The notes beneath the pieces are model-generated. The model saw nothing but the letters and a program-made list of their open reading frames with translations, made no database searches and had not been told where the DNA came from. A DNA stretch of 64,000 nt, from positions 7,093,209 through 7,157,208 of the forward strand of contig NC_087065.1 of assembly GCF_963678635.1 (NCBI RefSeq), given 5' to 3'. A program made the translations under genes and the position numbers. Numbering within the stretch: position 1 is the first letter of the stretch; each line of letters starts with the position of its first letter. This document shows positions 1 to 10,466 of the stretch, in pieces. This DNA comes from Symsagittifera roscoffensis (lineage: Eukaryota; Xenacoelomorpha; Acoela; Convolutidae).

Positions 1-99
1 TAAGGAAACTTGACACTAACAGAAACCAAAAATTCACTTTTTGAACACTTTATCTTTTTTTTGAAAGGGCGCCTTTGGCGCCAGAGTATTCGATTTTGA

Positions 100-1080
100 T
101 ATCAAGAAAAGTTTTGATTCGTGAAAATTTGATTCGCGGCTTTTTCGAGCGGCATTGTCCAAGCTGCATTTTTATTTGCATCTACAATTTCAGCTCACTG
201 GACAGGGAAGGACATCAATTTTGCAATACCGGCAATCCACCCACCCGACTGCAAACCCTGCCATTGAAACTTGTCACAAAACGGGAAAACACGAAGAGCG
301 AACGTTTGGCCCTAAACAGCTGGAACAAAACCAGTTTATTGCCTTCTCCACGATTTAAGAGGAACTAAACTGCTGCTTCTGCTTCTGCTCCTGCCTCGCC
401 AAACTCGGAAAAATAATGAACGCTTGGAGATCACAGAAACTTGCCAACGAGACAACCGAGATCTCAAAAAGGAGCTGACCAAAAAATGAGCAGACCTGGA
501 GAGGCCCATCTAATTAGCCAGAGCTATCACGGAGCTGCAAAAACTTCTGTTGTTCCAGGTGGAGTCCAGCTCACTATCAAGGAGCGTGTACGTGCACTGT
601 GCGGCTTTTTGACTCAAGCTGACTTTTGCTCTGACTTTCCGATTCATCATTTTACTTCGCGGTTCTGCAAACAGTTTTGATGATTTCCGTGAAATCATAC
701 GGAGCTTGCAGCCACAAACCAGCAAGACTGCATTCCCCATGATGTCTGACATTCAATGGATTAGGTTGAATTACTCGATGCTGTTCTTTCTTATATACAG
801 CTCAAGTCTACTAATGAAGCTACGCTAGAAGACTTCATCAAATGGCTTGTGGAACGCTGAGATTCTGATTGCCCTGATGAAATTGAAGAACCTGCTCAAA
901 TCCCTTAAAGCTGCAAGCATTTATCTAGATTTTCCGAACATCCTCAGTCAATGAATTACATCTGGAATTTGCGTCCAATTTTCCAGCAATAGCTCGATGG
1001 TGAAAGCAATGGTCACAAAAAAAACCAAGTTGACGTTGAAAGCTGGTTGATTTTCATATTGCGTGCCACAAAGGTAGGCT
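100..1080 (+). pseudogene. Decayed coding-like sequence, probably upstream part of a hAT-type transposase relic
   Basis: This stretch is less AT-rich than its surroundings and holds short protein-like blocks in shifting plus-strand frames, broken by stops. One block near 655-760 reads around SFDDFREIIRSLQPQ; another near 800-860 reads around EATLEDFIKWLVER. I do not recognise these blocks on their own. The hAT dimerisation segment downstream on the same strand (1264-1431) suggests they belong to one decayed transposase. At 69-82 lies a GCGCCTTTGGCGCC palindrome, the same core found inside the hAT-type MITE at 8009-8433. No intact gene can be claimed. Confidence 0.35.
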
Positions 1081-1263
1081 TCCTATAGCCTCATCGATTT
1101 TTGACTACCGTTCCTTCCAGATGTTGACTTGCCCGGCGAATTCGAAGTTTGATTTGGTTTCCCTTGTACACGGATAGGCCAAAAAGTTTCACAGCTGTCT
1201 TAGAAAATTTCTCAACGGCAGTACTTTTTGCTTTACTTTTCAGATTGGTGCTACCCTCTTCGT

Positions 1264-1431
1264 GACGGTTTGCACGCTGAGTGCTCTTTTTCAAACATGA
1301 AACTACTAAAACGCTACCTTCGATCAAATTTGAAGAAGGATCAATTTTCGACTGTGGCGTTTATTTACATCCAGAAAACTGAGGAAATCAAAATCGAGGA
1401 GATGATTCACAGATCTGCCACAATAAGTTGA
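1264..1431 (+). pseudogene. hAT transposase C-terminal dimerisation (hATC) relic
   Basis: The plus-strand translation contains ECSFSNMKLLKRYLRSNL followed by a hydrophobic helix-like stretch and an acidic tail, ending at a TGA. The order (Glu-Cys-Ser-Phe-Ser, Met-Lys-Leu-Leu-Lys, Tyr-Leu-Arg-Ser) is the typical signature of the hAT C-terminal dimerisation domain of the ZMYM1/DUF4371-like branch. Known role of the family: cut-and-paste DNA transposition with 8-bp target duplications. The catalytic region cannot be read upstream, so this is a dead remnant. hAT-type MITEs elsewhere in the window fit past activity of such a transposase. Confidence 0.55.
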
Positions 1432-1440
1432 AGACTCTAA

Positions 1441-2558
1441 TTTCGATAATTTAATTTCGATTGTTTTATTATTGTAACTATTTCAACCTTTTTGTCAAAA
1501 TCGTTCTCCCATTCCCCAGTCAAGAAAATATTAGATTGCCCTTGAGTATGTTTCATCTTGTGTTCAACGCAAGCCCCCTTATTGAGCTTGTGTTGTCGAA
1601 TGAAAGATGAAAAAACTGTAAATAGAGTTTTTGCTTTACGAACAGTTTTTTTTGCAAAATCAAATTGCCAAATTATTCATTCAGCAAACTGTTTTTTAAG
1701 AAGTAATTGCCATTAGAGTTGATGGCTCTTTTTCTGTAAACCCTCCGTTGATTCTCATGCAAGCTGGGAGGAAAGCAAGAGTGGGCAAGTTTGTTATAGC
1801 TTTAAAAATCTCGCCTCTTTTTATTTTTCCATTTTCGACCACCTCGACTCTATTTTCGACCATGCCGCGACTAATTGTTCGACCGCCGCGACTAATTTTT
1901 TGGCTATGCCGCGACTAAGTTTTTGACGGCCGCGTTTACTTTTTCGACCATCGCGACCGAGATACAGTATTTCCGGAGTTTGTCCGCGACTTAAAACCCT
2001 GTCCAGATTATGAAATTTTGGTTGCGGGTTTCACATTCACGCGATCGACAAAGTCGAAAAATTAGTCGCGGAGCTCGACCCGGGAGGTTTCAATTCATGA
2101 TAGAATTTGAAAGTAACTTCATTTGGGCCCTTCAATTTAGCTAAAGCCCCCTCTTCCCTGCAAGTTAAGCCCTCCCCCCTCCGCATAGAGGTACAACTAC
2201 CCTGTAGGGGAGCAATATTTTTATTAATAGGCTGGGGGGATTAGTCTATAATGTTAGAAGGCTACGATGGAAAAGGACTTATTCATTTTACCAGCGAATA
2301 CATTGGTGCTCGGTAAAGAAGACGACAAAACATTAAGACGACATGACATTAAGTCGACAAATGAGACTTAAGACAAGGAAATTGAACTGTTAGAATTTAA
2401 GCGAATTGTTTTTCTCGGAAATACAATTGGGGAATTTAAGTGTAGTGTGATCTTAAAGTCCCATCAAAAGCGGTTGTCGTCTTAACAGCTGTCTTCTTAT
2501 TAGCTGGATGCCACAGATAGATGCCACATTGTTTCAATTGTACGTGTGTGTAGTATAC
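1441..2558. other. Intronic DNA with short degenerate GC-rich repeats, no gene seen
   Basis: Downstream part of the host gene region, 3' of the C2B start exon. At about 1850-1955 a unit resembling TTTCGACCNNGCCGCGACTAA occurs about four times in tandem, and a matching inverted copy appears near 2055-2080. At 2310-2490 short AAGACGACA-type repeats occur in both orientations. No open frame or further C2B exon was recognised. Confidence 0.5.
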
Positions 2559-2670
2559 CTGGTGCTCCCGTGAGTAGGTTCCGCGGCAGGTCTTTCCCTT
2601 TGATCACACTGGCTGTGAGGATGCCGGCAGTCTTCTCCAGACACAGAGACACTGTCAGAGACCCTAGATT
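2559..2670 (-). CDS. Host tandem-C2 gene, exon 9 of those visible: start of C2B
   Basis: The minus strand shows an acceptor TTTCGTTTCAG, 112 coding bases, then the donor CCAG|GTATAC. Translation begins NLGSLTVSLCLEKTAGILT and continues through SVIKGKDLPRNLLTGAP. This is the canonical first part of a synaptotagmin-type C2 domain: the first two beta strands and the first calcium-binding loop. The exon starts in phase 0 and ends in phase 1, leaving a G that could start an Asp codon, as in the PD-Y-K motif of C2 domains. It joins in frame to exon 8 if that exon uses a GC donor. The rest of C2B lies to the left of the window. Confidence 0.85.
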
Positions 2671-3429
2671 CTGAAACGAAAAGCAGTCGTCTCTAGAAAA
2701 CAGGGCTTCGAAATAGCTGTGGTGTTTTGCTACATGTCTCTTTTTCCTCCTCCAACCCCTCACCTGCAAATTTTACCCGTAAAAACTTTGTTCACATTGT
2801 CCGATTGTTATGAAAGTTGACATCGGTAGTGATGGTGCTTTTTTATTGCCCACCGCCAGGAACTTCTTACTGGTATATCATACAATGCTTAAAAATATTC
2901 GGGCTCTTTTTTCATTTTTCCGGTTGAACAGGTTAAAATTTTACAGGTTAAAATTTTTTTTCAGTTTGTCCAATTGTTATGAAAAATAGAGTGCAGGCTA
3001 ATTATAAGTCATGGCAAACATATTTGTTCTTCAGGTTTAACTTTGTTAAACCACTCCTCGCTACTCCGCAAAATTGATGCTTAATTGGTGCGGTGAGACA
3101 GGGGGGGGGGGGGGAATGTGAGCCGATGATGCCAAGCAATCAAATGATTGCGCGGGGGTACGATATGCTTCAATTCGCATGTGGGCTGCAATTTGTGAGG
3201 CGAAACTTTGCGAGATACCCTCATCCAAATTTGAGCGTAAGTAATCGATTATAACGAATTATTATGTTCGTTTTTTCACTATTATAATTGATTAAATTTG
3301 CAAAAGTTAGGTGTTAAAACGAGCTAAAATCGATTATAATCGCAGTATTGATAATATAATATAAGTGATTATAATTCATGCAAAAAATTCTTCAGATCAA
3401 TTATAATCGCTTATTATCTCATAATATGT

Positions 3430-4095
3430 TGCCACAAGTTTGTCATACTAAATATATATTTTAGTTATCTCCATTGGTTATATTTTTTTGTCAATAACAA
3501 AATCTCTAAAAGCAAGATATTTTACCACAAAACAATACTTTCATAGAGGTCCTTTCATTTTAGTTGAAAGGTTTCCGATGTAGGTGAAAGAAAAATCTTT
3601 CGAATAAACCATGAAATTAAAGCAATGTGTTAATAATTAAGTGGTTAAAAACCTAAATAATGCATAATAAAACAATTTCAATAAAGAAATGACAAAAAAA
3701 GTTGTAAATTTGAATTAATATGAAAACTTTGAAAACAATTTTCTTAATTTTTACATAAACCAACGTCTACGAAAAGCATAAAACAAACAATTCAGATGCA
3801 AGATTTCAAACAACATAAGAAAACAAAAAGGATTGAAAACGATTAGAACCGATTGTAGTGGACTTTATGTGCGCAACATATGAATTAGAATTTGGGATAA
3901 AGATATTCAATTATAACCAATTATAATCTTCTATGATTGTATGGAAAAATAGATGGATTTCTAACCAATTTTAATTGATTAAAATACCTTAAATTGATTA
4001 TATTTTGATTTCAAATAAGATATTATAATCAACTAATAATTGATTTAAATCAATTTTTTCTCAATTTTTGTAAGATGGGTACTAAAATTATCATA
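3430..4095 (-). repeat. AT-rich interspersed repeat, inverted partner of 31425-32110
   Basis: Read as reverse complement, this block matches 31425-32110 over most of its length. Shared segments include AAAATTGAGAAAAAATTGAT, GAAATCAAAATATAATCAAT, CATTGCTTTA-like and ATGGTTTATT-like stretches in the same order. I estimate well under 90 percent identity. The repeat is dominated by ATTATAATTGATTA motifs and has no coding potential. The pair lies outside exons 7 and 8 in opposite orientation. Confidence 0.65.
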
Positions 4096-6005
4096 TAATC
4101 AGTTATTGACGCTAAAAACTGGATGCGGTAGCCATAATTACGCTTTGAATAAATGGGGTTGCCCGCACCGACAATGGTTATTTGAATCAAATAAAAGTCA
4201 TTTAAAATCCATTTTTGGTGCCATCCATAATCCAATTGGTAGTTTCTAGAATCCACCTGAGACTTACAGAAGTTGATATATGGTCGTCAGAATGTTATTG
4301 AAATTCATTCAAATCTACAGATGAATTGAAATCCAATCAAATCTACAGATCAATTTAGAAACCAAACCCATAGGCCTGTAGATATAACTTACAAATATTA
4401 TAAACCTAAAAATGTAGATTTGATTGATGGAGTTTAACTCCAGTATTCACGTTTTGACAAAACAAAATTTGAAAAATTTATCAGAAAAGCCCAGAAAAAA
4501 CAAGAGTAGACCGTTTTTGTGCAAGTAGCCCAAAACGTTCAGATAATATTGAACTAAAAAAACAAAAAAAAAACAATAGTTTCTTTTCTTTTTTACATTT
4601 GTGTGACAAAAAGAACAAAACAAAAGCTAATAACATGAGTAAATTAGTCGTATTGGACCACATATTTGTTCAAAAAATCAAAATGAAAACCAAATGAGAA
4701 TCAAACATCAAAACAAGCCAAAAATTCACGTTTTTCATTTCGTAGTAAGCTCTGAAAGAAATTTCGAAATGTTTTTTTTTTCACGGCTTCAATAAAAAAA
4801 GTTTTGTGCTATTTTAAAATCAATAACATCCTAAACAAAAGCTAAATACTTTTTTAAATAACGGAGAAAGAAAAAATTAAAAACAAACATGTTTTTCTCA
4901 TTATTGAGAAAACAATTTAAATTTTTACAAAAAATCCATCGATTCATAATTGAAAGGGCTTTAATATCATTCATATAAATAACTAAATCAAATCAAAAGA
5001 CAAAAATAAGGGCAATTATTTAAATGTTTTTCGTATTGCATCTTCGCATTTTGCTGATTTTTTAATTATTGTTCTGAAATAAAAGCAATTCAAACCAAAA
5101 ACTTACTATACTTAAAAAATAAAAAACTAATTTTTCAGCAGTTTGTAGAGATTGATAATTTGAAGGTATCATTGCAAAAAAACATCCGCCTTGCTACTTT
5201 TCAATACCACATCTGAGCAGTTTTGCTTTTGTTTTATTAGGCCGTTAATATTCACGAAAAAGCATGCGGGGAAAAATAAATTGGAAACACTGACATGTGT
5301 TATGAAAAATTTTCAGTCATAATTCGAGTAATGCTGTAATCATGATATAAAAAAAATCATAAAATAGGTTCACTAGGTTTTTAAACTAAATTCTTAAACG
5401 ACAGAAAGGAAACTGTTCATAAATTTCGAATATGTTGATAGCAAAACAAAAAGCAGTGTTTTAAAACATGGAGTTCCTAACAAACCACAAAAAAATTACT
5501 TTAATATTCTCAGTCTAACTGAAAGTATTTGAGCAGGCAATCAAGAACGTGATAGAAAATTTGTTTAAAGAAATTTCACTTTCTTCTATCAAAACTTTAT
5601 ATTTCAGTTTTGATGAAAAAAAAGAAAACTTGAATACTTTCATTGAATTGTGTTGCACTATTTCAACCACTTTTTTGAATTTAACAGCTTTTCAGGCCTG
5701 AAAATTCGTCTAATGTTTAAAAATACCATCCATATCTACCGTTTTTTGTAATGATTGATCATACATGAAAAAAATGAGTCTGTTAACTTGATGAAAGCTG
5801 ACGCCAAATTGAAATTTAATTCTACTTTTTTTTTCAATAATTGGTGTTATTTGAACTCGACCGCGGGGTATTTTTGATCTCCGAATTGGGGTCCTATCTT
5901 AGATGTGACTTTTCTGCTAATTAGCGCGACACAATTTTTCTAGTCGATTTTACATCAGCATACATTAAAAACAGAAAAGAAATCAAAAACCATGTTTGTT
6001 ATTGT

Positions 6006-6325
6006 TCCGACGTTCGATACGAAAGTAACGGAATATTTGTGCTCGGGGTGTTTTTTTTTCTTCAGACAAATTTCGTCTTTTTAACTAGCCATTTTTGACG
6101 AAATTTTTTATATCATTCAAGAGGTAATGTTGTCTTGAGCTTACATTTGAAAAGATATTTCAACTGTGATCATTTTCGTAAAGTTATGGGGGTTTAAAGA
6201 TTGGCATTTTGGCCAGTTTGGGAGAATTAACGCGCGATATATTTCGCGCTATCAACGCGTAAGCGTAGATTTAATCCGTCTTAGAAATTGTTCCAAATTG
6301 GTTGAAGGAAGCTTATTTGCCATAT
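6006..6325 (-). repeat. Dual-hairpin repeat family, truncated inverted copy
   Basis: In reverse complement this matches the right part of the units at 9388-9932 and 9933-10466. It keeps the terminal stem-loop made from CGAAAGT arms (here CGATACGAAAGT), the CACAAATATTCCGTTAC stretch, the GGCTAGTTAAAAAG-like stretch and the GCGCGTTAA region. The left part with the CAGGGC/GCCCTG hairpin is missing. No coding capacity is seen. Confidence 0.65.
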
Positions 6326-7187
6326 TTGATTTGTTACTAGAAGCGAAATTTATCACTTTGTTTTTTATCTCAAATTTTTTTTTACAAATTTTAAATTAAA
6401 GAGACAAAGTTATTTACACAGTGGCGATGATATCCTATTTCATGAAATTTTCGCATGCAAAAATTAATTTTCAGAAATTTTTGATGTGTCAAGATTGTTT
6501 GAATCTTAAACATAGCTGAAAATTTGCATATCGCGCTTTTTAATAAATTTTAGCTGATCCAATTATCTACAGTTCTCTATAAAGGCCGAAATGAGTGAAA
6601 ATTGACTTCCAAATTGAAAATGAGCAATTTTAGCTTTATCAACTTTGTTCAGATTTGTCGACCTGAAAGAATATTGCCGAAAATTCGAAATTAACAATTA
6701 ACTATAAAAGCCAAATTTATATATCTAGCACTTTGAATCGGTTAGTAAAGGGAATTGTAAAAAGTTGGAACATACCTAGTTAAATAAAAAGGGCAATTAG
6801 CCATTTTTGAACGAATTTTGCGGTCATAAATTAAATTTCAAGCAAAATTGGAAAATATTTTTGTCAAAAAAACTAGCGATTGCATGCAGTATTTTGTGAA
6901 ATAGGTCAACAGCTCTTTTTAATTACGTCTGTCTGTTCCGACTTTCTGCTACTTATTTATTAGTTGCCAAACTGTTGGCAGTAACGATGACTTTGAGCAA
7001 CTTCTTGGTAACAAAAAAAAATGGGCTTTTTAGGTTAATTAGAGTTTTGCGAGACGGCTTTACGAGCTGAAGTATGGATAAAAAATTAATTAACGACGTC
7101 GCAATCAGCAGTTGTTGACCTGAAAGAGTATTAGCAGCAACATTTATACCGTTAGCATTAACTGTATAAAAAGGGAAGGTAACTGGC

Positions 7188-7360
7188 CTCTATTCCTGAT
7201 TTAGGAGTGAGGTCTGCCCATGTCTTGAGCATCTCGGAGTCTGGCAGGTTGACGAGAGTGAAGGAAGCCTCTCCCAGGAACTCGTCCCTCTTCAGTCGGC
7301 TGCACTTGTTGTACACTCGCACTCTCACCTTACACTTCTCCAGATTCGAACGGGTCAGAC
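7188..7360 (-). CDS. Host tandem-C2 gene, exon 8: second half of C2A
   Basis: The minus strand shows a CTAG acceptor (7364-7361) directly preceded by a very long TTC-rich pyrimidine tract. The exon supplies GT to complete the Gly codon begun in exon 7, then 57 codons. The translation includes CKVRVRVYNKCSRLKRDEFLG and a TWADLTP motif, the last beta strands of a C2 domain. The second calcium loop (YNKCSRLKRDEF) lacks the usual Asp pair. There is no GT donor in the phase that fits exon 9, but GAG|GCCAGT gives a GC donor in phase 0 and yields a short linker leading straight into C2B. Confidence 0.85.
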
Positions 7361-7640
7361 CTAGAAAAAGAAGAAGAAGAAGAAGAAGAAGAAGAAAAAG
7401 AAGAAGAAGAAAGAAAAAGATGAAGAAGAAGAAGAAGAAGAAGAAGAAGAAAAAAGAAGAACAAGAAGAAGAAGAAGAAGAAGAAGAGAAAGAAAAAGAA
7501 GAAGAAAAAAGAAGAAGAAGAAGAAGAAGAAGAAGAAAAAGAAGAAGAAAAAAGAAGAAGAAGAAGAAGAAGAAAAAGAAGAAGAAGAAAAAAGAAGAAG
7601 AAGAATAAGAAGAAGAAAAAAAAAGAAGAAAAAGAAGAAG
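7361..7640. repeat. GAA/TTC-rich trinucleotide tract
   Basis: Almost pure purine on the plus strand: GAA/AAG repeats with scattered AAAAAG and GATGAAG interruptions. On the host gene's sense (minus) strand it is a TTC/CTT polypyrimidine tract that ends exactly at the exon 8 acceptor. Less pure AAG-rich sequence continues at 7726-7806. The apparent long open frames in this tract (poly-Lys/Arg/Glu or poly-Phe/Leu) are simple-repeat artefacts. Confidence 0.9.
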
Positions 7641-7645
7641 AGGAT

Positions 7646-7725
7646 TAATAAAAAAAATAATAATCATAATAATCATAATAGTAATCATAATAATAACCTT
7701 ATAATAATAATAATCATAATAAAAA
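7646..7725. repeat. AATAATCAT-type microsatellite
   Basis: Short degenerate repeats of AAT and AATCAT units lying between two GAA-rich blocks, forming part of a composite microsatellite region upstream (in host sense) of exon 8. Confidence 0.8.
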
Positions 7726-8008
7726 GAAGCAGAAGAAAAAAAGACAATGAGAAGAAAAGGAAGACGAGAAAAAAGAAGAAGAAAAAGCAAAAGAAGAAAA
7801 AAAGACGAAAAGTTTTTTTAGAAAAAAAACAGCCAATAAAAGATTAGAAAAGTGTAAAAGAACACATGGAAACCGGAAAAAAACTAATCAAAAACAAATT
7901 GGTTGCTTATCACTTTCCAGTTTCGAAGGAAAAAAATATATCAAGTTGAAACATTTTGAGAACTGTTCATGATTGGCACTTGTTTCTTAAAAAAATTGGG
8001 TCAATGGG

Positions 8009-8433
8009 CAGGGGCGGATCTAGGATTTTCTCGAGGGGGGGGGGGCGGATTTTCAAAAAGTTTTCGAAAATTTTGACCTTTTTTTTTAGGTCGACCAAAT
8101 TGATTTTCGAGCTCTCCCAAAGCACGGTTTCGTCCTTATTTTGGCCAAATTTTTCGCGCCGGAGGCAAAATTTTGAAAAAACAGGCCAAAAAAGGCGTTT
8201 TTAGGCATTTTTTGGAAAATTTTGACCGAAAAATTGCGTTTTTTCGGCGCGCGCTCCCCCCTCAAAATTAGTATATATTGGCGCCAAAGGCGCCTTTAGA
8301 AAAATTTTAGTGTTGGTCGGCCAAAAATGGATTTCTTAGAAAGTATCAAAGGGGGACCCTTTGGGTCGGCAGGGGGTCGAATCCCTGAAAGAAAGGGCGT
8401 CCGCCCCCCCCCCCCCCCCTAAATCCGCCCCTG
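8009..8433. mobile_element. Non-autonomous hAT-type element (MITE) with 8-bp target duplication
   Basis: The 425-bp element begins CAGGGGCGGATCTAGG and ends CCTAAATCCGCCCCTG, near-perfect terminal inverted repeats. Both sides carry TCAATGGG (8001-8008 and 8434-8441), an 8-bp target duplication, which is the hAT superfamily hallmark. Inside the left end is a G run and inside the right end a C run, so the ends can pair further. An internal GCGCCAAAGGCGCC palindrome lies near 8281. There is no transposase, so movement must have been in trans. Confidence 0.88.
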
Positions 8434-9387
8434 TCAATGGGTGAATTTTTGTTCAGCTGGAAATTTATAAAACCAAAATCCACTATCAAAGCTGGAAGTC
8501 AATCACTTTTATTCGCGCCATTTTCGCATTCGTACTTGGAGAGAGCATTTTGTCTACCTGAATTGATTATCTGAATGTAATCTGATCTAAATAACCTTTT
8601 CAATAAGTGTGGAAAACAATCATTTTGATTGTTCTGTTGTTCAAGTTTTAGTTTATTATTTTAGGTGACCCTCTGAGGGTGTATTGCGGTTATTTTGAAG
8701 CCATAGTTATAGCGGGCTAAGCCGGGTTTGTACTTTTCAAACAGAACAGAACAATTTTACCCAAGTTAAATTTTGAATGATTTTAAAGAATAAAAATTTA
8801 AAGTGAGTAGTTTTTTTGGAATTGTAGTTCAATTTTTCTTGTGTGTTTTATTTTTAATTATATAAAACTTCAATTTATAAAATGCCACGATTCCTTTAAA
8901 AATAGGTGAAGCAATCATACAAAATCGATAAGTCTTTGAACTAGAACTGAGCAGCGCGAGTTTTCAAATCATTTTTTTCCCAAAAACTTGACCTTTTTGG
9001 GTTTCTGAATTTTTGCTGAAAAAAAATCAAAATAATTAGAAACTGAACTTCTCGCAAAAAATTTTTGTTCCCATCGAAAAACGACTAAGAAATACTTCAC
9101 GAGTTCTTGGCTTCTTCCACTTCAAGAGATCGGAACATATATTAGCATTTGCCGTACAAATAGCTCAGAGTATTCAATTAGAAATAATAGAGGCGGTAAG
9201 CGGGCGGCATAGTTTTTTTAAATTGTAGTTGGCTTTAATATACAAAACTTTCATGATTCACTAAATCTGTATTGCGAAAAGTTTGGAATTGGTAAAAACT
9301 TACTATTCCAAAATCAGTTTAGAACTAAACCGCACCCTCAAGTATATATCCAATCTCGGTAAGATCGTAATTGCGTCTTAAATACAA

Positions 9388-9932
9388 CAAGACTGCTTGT
9401 ATCAGGGCGAAGCCCTGAATGTTCCAATTGCCTTTTAGGATTTTTTGAGCAGCAGTAAAACATAAAACAAATTAAATGAAATATAAAAAAAAAATGAATT
9501 TTTTTCTTCTAAAATTTGAAATTTCTTATGAAAATCATCCCCCCACACGCCATATAAAGAAACAAAAAGATAGATTTCGTTCCTTGTACCCAATCAATTA
9601 TGGCAAATAATCTTCTTTCAACCAATTTGGAACGATTTATAAGACGGATTAATTCTCCCCTTACGCGTTAACAGCGCGAATTATATTGCGCGTTAATTGT
9701 CCCAAATTGGTCAAAATGGCCAAAATGGCAATCTTTAAACCCTCATAACTTTACGAAAAACAATCAAAGGTGAAATATCTTTTCCAATTTAAGCTCAAGA
9801 CAACAATACTTTTTGAATGATAAAAAAAATTCAGTCAAAAAGGGCTAGTTAAAAAGTCGAAATTTGTCTGAAGAAAAAAAACCCACCCCGAGCACAAATA
9901 TTCCGTTACTTTCGTATCGAAAGTCGGAAAAA
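9388..9932 (+). repeat. Dual-hairpin interspersed repeat, unit A of a tandem dimer
   Basis: The unit starts AAGACTGCTTGTATCAGGGC. The left end has a CAGGGC-GAA-GCCCTG hairpin, with weaker outer complementarity between ACTGCTN and GAGCAG. The right end has a perfect ACTTTCG-TAT-CGAAAGT hairpin followed by CGGAA. The middle contains a CCCCACACGCCA stretch and a GCGCGTTAA-rich segment. Unit B follows immediately. No open frame, poly-A tail or target duplication was found. It looks like a non-autonomous mobile or structured-RNA-derived repeat of unknown class. Confidence 0.7.
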
Positions 9933-10466
9933 CAAGACTGCTCATATCAGGGCGAAGCCCTGAATGTCTCGATTGCCTTATAAGGTTTATGGAGCAGTAA
10001 TAACTTTAAAAAATTCAATGAAATAAAACAAAACGAAAATTTTTTTTTCTAAAATTTGAAATTTTTTTTTTTGAAAGTCATCCCCCCACACGCCACATAA
10101 AGTACAAAAGGATAGATTTCCCTCCTTGTAACAAACCATTTATGGCAAATAAGCTTCTTTTAACCAATTTGGAACGATTTCTAAGGCGGAATAATTCTCC
10201 GCTTACGCGTTAATAGCGCGAATTATATCGCGCGTTACTTGTCTCAAATTGGCCAAAATGGCAATCTTTATACCCCGGTAACTTTACGAAAAATGATCAC
10301 AGGTGAAATATCTTTTCAAATTTGAGCTCAGGACAACAATACTGTTCGAATAATATATGAAAAATGCCGTCAAAAATGGCTAGTTAAAAAGTCGAAATTT
10401 GTCTGAAGAAAAAAAAACCCGTCTTGAGCACAAATATTCCGTTACTTTCGTATCGAAAGTCGGAAC
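9933..10466 (+). repeat. Dual-hairpin interspersed repeat, unit B of a tandem dimer
   Basis: Head-to-tail with unit A and collinear over its full length at roughly 85 percent identity by eye. It has the CAGGGCGAAGCCCTG hairpin near 9951, an outer stem of ACTGCTC with GGAGCAGT, and the terminal ACTTTCG-TAT-CGAAAGT hairpin near 10444-10460. Other members are at 48306-48830 (nearly full length), 44033-44507 (degenerate), 6006-6325 (inverted, partial) and 49610-49700 (fragment). Confidence 0.7.

Larger units (their letters stand above)
2671..7187 (-). other. Host gene intron between exons 8 and 9
   Basis: About 4.5 kb of AT-rich DNA without a recognisable gene. It starts with a GC donor at 7187-7186 (GAG|GCCAGT) and ends at the TTTCAG acceptor at 2671. 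It contains an AT-rich interspersed repeat (3430-4095) and a truncated inverted copy of the dual-hairpin repeat family (6006-6325). A G12 run lies near 3103-3114. The remaining sequence is low-complexity A/T-rich. Confidence 0.65.

Noticed and set aside
7158-7790. 210-codon minus frame with poly-Phe/Leu and 133-codon plus frame with poly-Lys/Arg
   Set aside because: Simple translation of the GAA/TTC tract; only the portion 7360-7188 is a real exon.
9388-10466. Hammerhead ribozyme in the dual-hairpin repeat (a CTGAAGA and GAAA were noticed)
   Set aside because: The required stems around the core cannot be drawn.
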